A stretch of 64,000 bases of DNA, from positions 62,001-126,000 of the forward strand of contig QXEO01001557.1 in the NCBI GenBank assembly GCA_007115705.1, in the 5' to 3' direction. Numbering within the stretch: the first letter of the stretch is position 1; every line of letters starts with the position of its first letter. The notes under the pieces are model-generated. The model did not search any database, had not been told where the DNA came from, and saw nothing but the letters and a program-made list of their open reading frames with translations. This DNA comes from Dactylis glomerata. Lineage: Eukaryota; Streptophyta; Magnoliopsida; Poales; Poaceae. The translations under genes were made by a program, and so were the position numbers. Positions 13,337 through 22,394 of the stretch are shown in pieces.

Positions 13337-13984
13337 CTGAAGATAAATACAACAAGGAGGCACTTTAAGCCAATATAAATTTTGATCTAAAATATATTAG
13401 TCCAAATGACAATGGGACAAACCAAAATTAGTTACTGAACCATATCAGAACATTGACCATATCAGACAAACTATCATCCCATTTAATCCATTGGAAAAAA
13501 TTGTTCCAGCAATTAGTTACTGAACCAGAACTCCTTACTAAACAACACACATATGAGCAGGTTATCCATTTTATTCAGAGAAACTTTCTTCTGCTTCTAT
13601 CTACAACAAAGTTCAACATGAATAAGCCTACCACACTTCCTGCAAGGAATATAATCAAACACTCCAGGAGCATAAAAAGTTGAAGATATACCTCAGTCAC
13701 TATAGAGAAAGAGCCAAACACCAAACTCCTAACCATATAAACTGTCGTCCTTGCCACCGCCATCGACATGATTGGTCAGCCAACATGATTATCCATTGTT
13801 GTGTGCTCAGTTTTCTGGTATTTCGTGCAGTTCCTATGTAGAGCAGTGTATAATCAGGTAAATGAAGAACAGATAACCTGCATCAATTAACAAGAGCCAG
13901 AGTGAACAGAGCAGATCGTGAGAAAAATAGGAGAGAAGTCAGAGATTATGCTCAAGCATATACAAAAATGTCTCTCTGCAGTAC

Positions 13985-14073
13985 CTATCAAGTATCCTGA
14001 AGCTCTCATCTGCTGCTCCTCTCTATGTCTCTCGGAAGCGGCATCCACAATCTGGTGAAAGAGGTGTACAAAT
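13985..14073 (-). pseudogene. Captured exon-like fragment (unidentified gene)
   Basis: This 89-nt minus-strand segment lies between an acceptor (tttctcag) and a donor (gtactgc). One frame is open and reads VHLFHQIVDAASERHREE, a plausible helical protein segment. It probably belongs to the same captured gene as the neighbouring exon-like pieces, but the parent gene is not recognised. Confidence 0.35.
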
Positions 14074-14293
14074 CTGAGAAACAAAATTTTCCTCTAGCTT
14101 ACTACTTGGCCCAAAATACTACATAGGACAAAGCTAGAATACTCTAGGCCAGAATACTACTATCACCGAACAAAGCCAAAATACTATCACAGGACAAAGC
14201 AAGAATACTCCAAATAAGTAGAATATGCCAAAAGGAACTGAAAAAACATAAAAGAGGCAAACATGCAGAAGAATTGACCAAGAACATGTGCAC

Positions 14294-14341
14294 CTGAGCA
14301 TATAGAAGTGCTGTCCACACGGTTGCCCCCAAATGTCAGCC
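14294..14341 (-). pseudogene. Captured exon-like fragment (short)
   Basis: This 48-nt minus-strand segment is flanked by an acceptor (cttcag) and a donor (gtgcac). More than one frame is open, so the reading frame cannot be fixed from sequence alone. It is included because its splice borders and spacing fit the neighbouring captured exons. Confidence 0.25.
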
Positions 14342-14798
14342 CTGAAGAACATCAATGGTTACTATCTTCGCTCTGATTCGATGCTTTAGTTAATTTACCA
14401 ACAACCCCATCTAAATACATACGGGAATTGCAGCATTCATCAGGAAGAAAATAAAACTCCTGACTTCAGTATCATCCAAGCAATTATATTTTCATTTGCA
14501 ATATGAATGTAAACAACAATAACACTGACTTGACCTATTGGGATTTCACCACATCACACATGGATGATCCACAACAGTGGCAATAATGGTCTGACCCATC
14601 TTGGCCTTGATAACAAGTGGTTCCTGGTAGTTCATATTGGTGCTAATCAACGGATTATATCTAACCTTATTTGACCCATCTGAACCTGGGAGACATCTGA
14701 AGAGCAAGTTATATATCAATGGCCAGCTGCAACTGACTATTACATATTTTGCTTGGATATATCAGATCCAATCTTGCTCAGTGTAATACGGGTAGCAC

Positions 14799-14870
14799 CT
14801 ATTTCCAAAAAATCAACCATCAGCCTTCTAGCAATTTCATCAAACACTTTGTAGGCGTAAGAAACCAAAT
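14799..14870 (-). pseudogene. Captured exon-like fragment (unidentified gene)
   Basis: This 72-nt minus-strand segment lies between an acceptor (tttgtgcag) and a donor (gtgctacc). In one phase it reads LVSYAYKVFDEIARRLMVDF, a well-formed amphipathic segment. It is likely an exon of the gene captured by the Helitron. The parent gene is not recognised. Confidence 0.4.
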
Positions 14871-15315
14871 CTGCACAAACAAAGAAGAGAAGATGTAGGA
14901 GCAAGGCACTGGAAGAAGGGGATGGCAAAAATCAGGAAGAGGAGAAGAGTGTGCACCTGCTTGAGAGGGTCATATACTGCAAGGTTGGAGATGGTGGACG
15001 TTCTGCACGAACTGTTAGTGCTTCACTTGTTGAGCACCGAGGAGGAGAAAGAGGTCGCCCAGAGCAGCAGCACATGGTCGGCCAGAGAGAAAGGGCGCGG
15101 AAGGAGAAGGGTCGGGGCTAGCCATGGCTCCAAATGACCCGAGAAGGATGCCTCCTGCTGAGGACGATGGCGATAGTGCGGACCACCGCTGCAGCTCAAG
15201 CCACCACCGCGGATGCGCAGAGAGGCGACCTGTGTGCTCTCCTTGCAGCCATTGCTAGCCTGCTACCGCGTCTAGTCGTTCCCATCGCTCCCGTCGCTTG
15301 GCGCGCGCTTCCGCA

Positions 15316-15600
15316 TCATTGAGCTTCTTGCGCCGCTTCCGCTCCGCCATTAGGTTCTTGCACTGCTGCTTCTTGCCGCCCCTCTACGGCTTGCCGTCGT
15401 CGATGTCGTCGTCGTCTTGGTCTCCTAGCTGCATCTCGCTCCCCTCCGACCCCGAGTCCGCCGCCGCCCTTCCCACACCGCCGTGTAGCTACGGATGATG
15501 CTCCTGCCCCGCCATCAACGGCGGCTCGCTGCTCCCCGCCGCCGCGTACTGCCACCCCACACCTGTTGCTCCGTTGACTTCACTGACCTCTTCTGGGAAC
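15316..15600 (-). pseudogene. Captured bHLH transcription-factor fragment (TDR/EAT1-like)
   Basis: Read on the minus strand, one frame carries an acidic Ser/Asp-rich stretch (SGSEGSEMQLGDQDDDD) and then GGKKQQCKNLMAERKRRKKL. That is the basic region and start of helix 1 of a plant bHLH protein; the H-x-x-x-E-R-x-R type residues include AERKRRKKLND. From knowledge of the family, this arrangement resembles tapetum regulators of the TDR/EAT1 group. After ...KKLND the match ends abruptly and unrelated sequence follows. Two in-frame stops lie within the fragment, near 15488 and 15387. So this is a truncated, non-functional exon piece, not a working gene. The subgroup assignment is inference. Confidence 0.6.
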
Positions 15601-16130
15601 CTCCTCCCGCCTCTGCTTTTTCTGCGCCGGATCGCGCCGCCTCCCACCGCTGCCCCGGATCGCGCCGCCTCCCACCGATGCGCCACCCCGATTTTGGCCG
15701 CGTTTCACTGCCTCGCCGCCCGGGACCAATGAAGAAGAGAGAGAGAGGGCCTGACGAGAATGGAGAGAGGGTGCGGGTGGGGGAGGCGCCGCCATGGAGG
15801 TCGGCCGATTGGGGGAGGAATGGGAGGCAGGGATTGGGGAGAGGCGACGGTTTTGTTCCTCCGATCTAGGTTTTCACCGCGCATAAAAGGGAAGTGCACG
15901 CAAATGATCGGCATGGCAGCCTCTGTCTATCGGCCCCGCTTGCGCCTGGTCCCATTTGTCATCGACCCAATCGGAGAAGCTGTTGGTGACAAAAAAAATT
16001 GACAGATCGAACGGTCCAAGTGAAAAGCGGGATGAGAAATTTTACTATTCTGACGATCAAACGAACGAGCAGCACGGGGCGGACGCAGATAGCGTGAATG
16101 GCTGGGTAGGCCAGCGCCCTTTAGGTTTTA
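15601..16130 (-). other. Helitron 5' end with promoter-like GC-rich sequence
   Basis: On the minus strand this GC-rich stretch has a CT-rich leader and an ATG at 15795 opening a 71-codon frame (MAAPPPPAPSLHSRQ). It resembles a captured gene's 5' end. An imperfect direct repeat of about 25-30 bp, containing ggaggcggcgcgatccgg, occurs twice near 15630-15680. No recognised protein. Confidence 0.35.
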
Positions 16131-16132
16131 GA

Positions 16133-16559
16133 ATAATGTGCATTGTCTCAAAGTTATTATTGATTGATTCATTATTTTGGTTTCACTTGTTCTTAAATTA
16201 TTTGTATCTAGTCGCTCTCTTAAACTTGAAGGTGTCCTATGCATTTATGTTTTGCTATTCCATGAAGGACAAGCTGAAAACCATTTGCTATGTTTTCCAT
16301 ATGATTTGAACACATGTTTGACTTTCATTGTTTCATTATTCATGATCTTTCGTTTGTGTTTCTTTTCATGTTATAACATGGTTGATAAGTTCTTATTGTA
16401 AGATTATGTCTTTTATGCCCATATTTTAAGTTCTTTGATCCCAGCACTCAATGCTTACTTAGATGATCAAGATTGTGATGGTGCATTTCACCTCAAAAAT
16501 TATTCTTTTGTTATCACTTACCTACTCGAGGACGAGCACGAGTTAAGCTTGGGGATGCT
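16133..16559 (+). mobile_element. Ty3/Gypsy element B, internal region right of the Helitron
   Basis: This continues the interrupted 3' internal region (taatgtgcattgtctcaaag...) and ends with the purine-rich tract ttaagcttggggatgct before LTR 2. It aligns with 1840-2267 and 56760-57194. Confidence 0.7.
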
Positions 16560-18179
16560 TGATACGTCTCAAACGTATCTATAATTTTTGATGCTCCATG
16601 CTTGTTTATACACCATTTGCTTTGAGTTTTGTTACACTTCATGGTGTTTTTATGCATTTTTTGGAACTAACCTATTAACAAGATGCCACCGTGTCAGTCC
16701 CTGTTTTCTGCTATTTTTGTGTTTCAAAAAAGTTACACAGGAAATATTCTCGGAATTGGACGAAACAAAAGCCAAACCTCCTATTTTTATCGAAGCTTCG
16801 TGAAGACCGAAGATGAGACGGAGGGGGGGCAAGGGCCAGCCTCACCACCAGGGGGCGCGGCCCTAGCCCCTGGCCGCGCCCACCTATGGTGAGACCGCCT
16901 GATCCCACTTCTAACGCTGCCCCTTCGCCTATAAGTTCCCCTTGTCGGGAAAAACCTAAGGGACGGATCTCTTTTCCACGAAACATACTGCAAGCCGCCG
17001 CCGTCGCCGTCACGAGATCGGGAGGATCCAGGAGCTCTTCCCGGCACCCTGCCGGAGGCCTTCTACACCACCATGGTCGTCTCCGGAGTGATGTGTGAGT
17101 AGTCTACCTTGGACTATGGGTCCATAGCAGTAGCTAGATAGTTGTCTCCTCCACCATGTGCTTCATGTTTAGATCTTGTGAGCTGCCCTACATGATCAGG
17201 ATCATCTTTATGTAATCTTACATGTTGTGTTTGTTGGGATCCGATGAGTATTGGTACTATGTGATGTTGATGTGCTGATTATATATCCTATGTTATCTCT
17301 ATGTTATTTATGATCTTGCATGCTTTATGTTGCTAGTAGCTATCTTGGCCGAGTAGATGCTAGTAACTCCAAGAGGGAGTATTTATGCTCGATAGTTGGG
17401 TGCATGCCTCTATTTAATCTGGGGGAGTGACAGAAACCTCTAAGGTTGTAGATGTGCTATTGCCACTAGGGAGAAAAACCATTCTTGTGTCCAAGGACAT
17501 TTGCTTTGTTTACGTTACGCGCTTTGCTGAATGCAATTATCTGTTGTTCACAACTTAATACTCAAGGGGTCCTCGGATGATTCCCCACGAGTGGATTTTT
17601 AGTCATAGATGCAGTTAGATGGCGGTCTATGTATTTTGTCGTAATGCCTAGAGTGAATCTCATAGTGATCCTCATGACGTATGTACGTTATCTTTACTCT
17701 ATCAATTGCCCAACTGTAATTTATTTACCCAACATGTGTTATTTATCTTATGGAGAGACACCATTAGTGAACTGTGGACCCCGGTCCAATTTCCTTTACA
17801 TTGCTATACCGTTTTACTATTACTCGCTCTGTTTACTTTCTTGCATTACTATTATCCTATTACCACTCGATACACTCAATTCTTTGTTTACAGCAAACCG
17901 GTGAGATTGACAACCTCATCGTAAGTTGGAAGCAAAGTTCTTGGTTGTGTTGTGTGCAGGTTTCATGTTGCTGCTGGTGAAAAGCTACACGCCGACAAGT
18001 AGTTGTATCTGGCGCCCTTGTCTGGAGTGTCACTAAGCTAACAAGCATCACCTTCTGAAGTTTGGCTTTCTCCTACTTGTTCGATTCAACCTTGGTTTCA
18101 CAACTGAGGGAAGACTTGCTACTGTGCTCATCATACCTTCCTCTTGGGGTTCCCAACGGGCTGTTACTACACGCCATCA
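16560..18179 (+). repeat. Gypsy long terminal repeat 2 (about 1.6 kb)
   Basis: It starts TGATACGTCTCAAACGTATC and ends ...CACGCCATCA. The first 120 bp and last 835 bp align with LTR 1. The middle is shorter and of another sequence type, shared instead with LTR 3 (57195-58792). The tail is the best-matched part. As the 3' LTR of element B it should have been identical to LTR 1 at insertion. The different centres argue for recombination or for two different elements. Confidence 0.7.
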
Positions 18180-18657
18180 TGGAGCTTGCCATCTCCAGGG
18201 AGGAGGAAGAAGCTATCCATAGTGGAAGGGCTCTCGCTAGGTGTGGAGAGCTCAAGGGTTCTTGCTCGGTTTGGAGAGCTCAAGGGAGAATAAGGCTAGA
18301 TCCGGTGAGGAATCATGTGGGCTTTGTTTTCCATGGCCTCTCCAACGGAGAGTAGGATATCAGTGGATATCCGAACTCTGGTAAATACATCGGTTGTCTC
18401 TTGTCCCCTTCACATTCCGCAATTCATACTTGTATCTATTTTATATCTTGTGTGAAGTTTGAATTGCTAGATTACTTGTATTTTATATATCATGTTGAGC
18501 TATATGTTGTTGGTGCACATAGGCGAGCCTAGTATATTTAGGATTTGTGCTTGAAAAGTATCCTCTTAGTTTAATTCCGCATTAGAATAGAGCCAAATCT
18601 TTAAGATTTTTTTAAGTCACCTATTCACCCTCCTCTAGGTGCCATCTTTGTTCCTTC
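18180..18657 (+). repeat. LTR-like remnant
   Basis: No gene is recognised. The stretch ends in tcacctattcaccctcctctagg, the same type of ending as the LTR-like block at 40290-40358 (cctattcaccccccctctag). Such endings are typical of certain grass LTR retrotransposons just before the PBS. The family is not assigned. Confidence 0.35.
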
Positions 18658-20426
18658 ATCTTCATCGTCTAAGGTGTCGGTCAACCCCTTAATTGACCGC
18701 TATTGGGATGTTTGGACACATGTCCGGTGCACTGAAGCCGACTACCCAATGACGCTTCCTATGTATTTTAAATAAGAAAACATGCAAATTCGAATGAAAT
18801 CACGTGAAATTTATTATATATTATAGGATTTGACCCATTGAAAATTAAAACCTAATACATGTTGTCAAAGACACTTGAGTGAAACTCATTGTCGTCATTG
18901 TCGTTGTCATCCTTGGAGGAATGCACCATGATCATGGTATAGTCCGCGATCGTTCATGCGCCCATTTGTCGGGGCACCCCGAAGACATCAATTCATACAA
19001 CATAGAATCTATCAACACACCAACCATAGCATACAAATACTGGTAGTACAACTTAGCAAACATGAACATGTCTAAATATGTCTCCCGTGTGCAAACCCAT
19101 CGGATGTCCGTTGTGTAAGTGTGTTGGTCATACCATGTTCCATATTGCTAGTACACTACATCATTGTGGTGCATCTTGAAACACTCACCTTGTTCCACTA
19201 CTCCACCTCAACCTTGAGACCATTTCAAAAAAAATTAATGCGCCGCCCTTGGAACCCATGAAAACACAACATAATCCCGGTGCTTCTAGATGCAACACAC
19301 GATCATATGTCACATTGGTATTTCCTCCTCACAAGTCCACCGGAATGTAAGATGCACGTCGGGGCTTGGCAGGACACAAATTTTCTCTGGGCCAAATGGC
19401 GCCTAGGCCCTATCACCACCCATCCAGGTTCTTCAAGGTTGGTGAGTCCGTTTAAAAAAAAAGAACCTGAACATGTGTTAGCACCTATTTTTGGTAGATT
19501 GGTGACTAAGGAAAGGAGAACATGCAGGAGACTTAAAGTCGGATGAGCGTATCGGGTTATTGGGCCAAATATAGGAGGAACCGCAAGAAGCTAACTTAGA
19601 AGGCCCAGGCGATTAAAGATAGTCTCATGAAAGGTGGACCAACTCAAGCCATATATGAGTTGAATTATGTCAGGAAGCCCAAGGAATAATCCAAACTAAG
19701 GCCCAAAGAACGTGGAGAGACCGAAGAAGACACATCGGGACTAGACAACCCGCATGAGTCAGGAATCAATTAAAATCTATGTCTAACACGAAATATAATT
19801 TGACATTCCTAGTCTTTAGAGCCTTTATGCGGTTTGTAAATCGACTTTGTATCAAGTAGCATAATCCATGACTTGCACGAAAATATTAGCCGTCCCATAT
19901 ATATGTGAGGGGGTACCAACTAGAGGTTTTAAAAGCGTCTTCTAGTTGTCTCATATTCATACCGTGAACCACACATAGAGAATGTACATGTGCCACAATC
20001 CACGTGCAACCACATGATCGAATTAATATTAGGAGGTCCTTCCAGACCATCATGAAGTTTTTTAGTAGCTAGTTTGACAAACAACAAAGTTCTTCATTAT
20101 GATTCATAAGTAACCTGAATACATTCAAACAAATCCTAATAATTCATGAGAAGCATACACTGGATCCATTTGTTTCAACATCTAAAGTTCTCTAGAAAAA
20201 ATCATAATAATTCCTAAATTCATATACAATGACCTATTTGGTGTATGTGGAGATCCATATACCAAAAGACAAACAGATATATCAAATACCAGTTCGAGGA
20301 TGAGATGACGCTACAGACACCCATCAAGTGTCGATGGGATGCGCTGTCAACCCCCACAAAATCCCCGGAACCAAGTGGAGACGTCAATAATATAGTGCTG
20401 CAACTTTCCTACTAGTGGTTGGATTC
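18658..20426. other. Intergenic, degenerate TE sequence
   Basis: No intact gene. The minus strand of about 18850-19250 translates in broken frames to pieces such as YYQYLYAMVGVLIDSMLYEL, with stop codons throughout. This looks like an old transposon-derived coding fragment of unknown type. The remainder is AT-rich, with nothing I can name. Confidence 0.3.
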
Positions 20427-20837
20427 ACCAAATCCCCGGAACCAGATCCTCTGAAATTGAGAAGCAAAGTTAGAGAACTTCTCTAACTTTGCTTCTTCAA
20501 ATTCATACTTTTTAATTCTAATATAATGCAAATAAATTTATATAGTATAAATTTAAGGTATGAATTCATCATTATTTCTCTTTCCGACCACTAATACCTG
20601 TCTCTAATATGATGTATTTGGACACCTTTTAGTATCTAGATAAACATCATGCTAAAGACAGGTATTAGTGGTCGGAGAGAGTACTTGCAATCAAAATTAT
20701 AAGGAAAAAAAATAGTTTAGATGATTTACGCTACAGTAATCTGCTACAGTACATAATTAGATCTTTAATGGCTAAAATCCCTGACTTTCCTTCGTGCTTT
20801 CCTCCGTCAGAGGAGCCGGTTCCCAAATCCTTTGAGG
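20427..20837. mobile_element. MITE with terminal inverted repeats, about 410 bp
   Basis: The left end (caaatccccggaaccagatc followed by ctctga) is the approximate reverse complement of the right end (tcagaggagccggttcccaa followed by atcctttg). The element has no ORF. A second hairpin element is nested inside it (20577-20682). Just inside the left end is a perfect 17-bp palindrome, gaagcaaagttagagaa, with its inverse (20461-20495). The superfamily is uncertain, perhaps Mutator-like. Confidence 0.5.
20577..20682. mobile_element. Hairpin MITE nested in the 20.4-kb MITE
   Basis: The left arm (ctctttccgaccactaatac) is the near-perfect reverse complement of the right arm (gtattagtggtcggagagag), with further pairing inward: about 35 bp of stem in 106 bp. 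Size and structure fit a Stowaway-like MITE. A small-RNA hairpin is the alternative. Confidence 0.5.
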
Positions 20838-21064
20838 CTTTGAAATGAGAATACAAGGGAAGTAAAAAGGACCTTAATCGATCTAGCCTATGGTCTAGCT
20901 GTTCTCCAAGCTGTCTAATCTTTGTCGTGTTCTATTATCAATTCGTTATTCATCCTAAGCTATCTAATCATTTCTGCAAAACAGAAACATTAGCCATCTA
21001 ATTGACCTGGCCAAAAATTCTTCAATTCACCATCACTGCGTCCCTGACTAGTATATAGTACTAC

Positions 21065-21990
21065 CTACACTTGCTGTTCCCCTACATCCTTCCCTTGTCC
21101 CGAGGTCTCATCACCGCTCACACCGTCGTGTTCTTCCTCCCAATCCTTGCACACGTCGAGGAAGTAGAGCGCGCAGACCATGGCGCTGCAGGCGGCGAAC
21201 ATGGGGATGGGTCCGAAGAGCCAGAGGAAGACCGGGCAGGAGAAGTAGAACGCCCGGACGCCGAGCGACCAGAAGTAGCTGCCGCGGTTGAGCGTGCCGG
21301 TGACGTAGTCGACGGCGAGCCCCGGGCGGCGGAGCCGGTGCGCGCGCAGCGGCACGTTGACGAGGGTGCTGGTGTGGCTGTAGTACCGGATAGACTGCAG
21401 GTTGAGGAGGAACGCCACGAGGAAGCAGACGAGGATCGCGAAGAACTTGGCCGACAGCGCCGCCTCCCCCGTCGCGCCCACCACCAGCGGCGCGCCCGGT
21501 AGGAAGCCGCCCCCGCCGCCGCCGCCTCCCGAGCCGCCGGACATGAGGACGGCGATGAGCGAGCTGAGCGTGATGGCGGTGGAGGCCAGAAGCGTCGAAG
21601 CCATGATGTTGTTCCGGATCGTCTGCACCGCCAGCACCGCGTGCTTCCCCGACGGCTCCTGCATGCATGCACCCATCAGTCGAACCGATCGATGAAACAG
21701 AACTCGAATCTCTGGAGTCGAGACGATCAAGAGTCGCCGGAAAAAGCAATGGCGCCAAGAGGATAGGCGAGATACGGTGATCGATCGGAAGCTGGCAGGA
21801 ACAGGTGGTGGGTTAATGGCGGACAGACCTCCATGATGTGGCGGACCCAGATGCGGCGGTTGATGGAGTTGACGCCGATGACGGTGGTCGCTGGGCGGCG
21901 CCGGATTCGGAGGAGGAGCCACGCGTGGTACCCCACCATCAGCGCCAGCCCCAGCGGCACCAGCACGTAGTCCAGCGCCTCCTTCCCCAT
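21065..21990 (-). CDS. DUF599 family membrane protein
   Basis: This encodes a predicted integral membrane protein of the plant DUF599 family, whose biochemical function is not known. There are two exons on the minus strand. Exon 1 is 21990-21829 (54 codons, MGKEALDYVLVP...HIME), with donor GAG|GT at 21828. Exon 2 is 21658-21065 (197 codons plus stop), after acceptor ATGCAG. Together they give about 251 residues, normal for the family. Hydrophobic segments sit near the N-terminus (VLVPLGLALMVGYHAWLLL), around residue 75 (STAITLSSLIAVLM), near 115 (FFAILVCFLVAFLLNLQSIRYYSH) and near 185 (FYFSCPVFLWLFGPIPMFAA). A Gly run (SGGSGGGGGGGG) lies in the loop after the second segment. The conserved family segments NSINRRIWV and LAVQTIRNNIMAST are present. 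The start at 21990 is preferred over the in-frame upstream ATG because family members begin at this point. It is transcribed divergently from the TFIIH gene. Confidence 0.88.
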
Positions 21991-22394
21991 CTCTCTGCTC
22001 TGCCTCTCCCCTTTCTCCCCGAGGAAGAAGACAAGAGAACAGAGCCACGTACTGAGCTGAATGGGCCTCAGTTCAGAGAAAGGCCCATATGGGCGGTACA
22101 GTTTGGGCCGTATAGGCCTCATTTCAGGCCCAGGACCAGGCTCGTGGTGCGGCCCACATCGACTTCTTCCTTTTTATCGCCCAGGACGTGTCCGGAGTGT
22201 AGCAGTGCTTGCAGCAGCAGCAGCGCGGCGTCGCACCAAGCCCTACTCCAAACCACCCCCATCGGCACCGGCGCCGGCGCCGGTGAGGCGAGGCCACCAG
22301 CCCCAGCCGAGCGATTGTTCACCGAAGGTCGGCGAGGGAAACCCTAGCTTCCTCGTTTGCTCCCCGCCCCAGCGAGAGCGACGAGGAAGAGGCG
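21991..22394. promoter_or_regulatory. Divergent promoter between DUF599 gene and TFB1
   Basis: Only 404 bp separate the two start codons. Between 22058 and 22156 the GGCCCA/TGGGCC motif (or close variants) occurs at least five times in both orientations: atgggcctc, aggcccatatgggcgg, ttgggccg, aggcccagg, cggcccac. These are site II-type elements bound by TCP factors in plant housekeeping genes, and they are common in bidirectional promoters. No TATA box is evident. Shared regulation of the pair is inference. Confidence 0.6.

Larger units (their letters stand above)
9625..16132 (-). mobile_element. Non-autonomous Helitron with captured gene fragments
   Basis: This 6.5-kb insertion splits the Gypsy internal region. 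The flanks (...cattctgagta and taatgtgcattg...) join up to match the uninterrupted copies near 1836-1855 and 56755-56775. Read on the minus strand, the insert begins TCTAAAACCT (at 16132) and ends CTAG (at 9625). A palindromic 17-nt hairpin, TTGCGCCAGTGGCGCAA (9637-9653), lies 8 nt inside the end. These are Helitron hallmarks: 5' TC, 3' CTRR with a subterminal hairpin, no terminal inverted repeats and no target duplication. No Rep/helicase ORF is present, so it is non-autonomous. Exon-like fragments with GT-AG borders lie on its minus strand (see separate entries). Confidence 0.75.

Noticed and set aside
9625..16132. Helitron as a LINE or LTR insertion instead
   Set aside because: No poly-A tail, LTRs, TIRs or target duplication, and the 3' hairpin plus CTAG fits a Helitron. 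One extra T at the 5' junction leaves the exact border uncertain by one base.
21111..21758. Long minus-strand ORFs overlapping the DUF599 gene in other frames
   Set aside because: Arg/Ala/Pro-rich shadow frames of a GC-rich exon; the DUF599 frame has the family motifs and hydrophobic segments.
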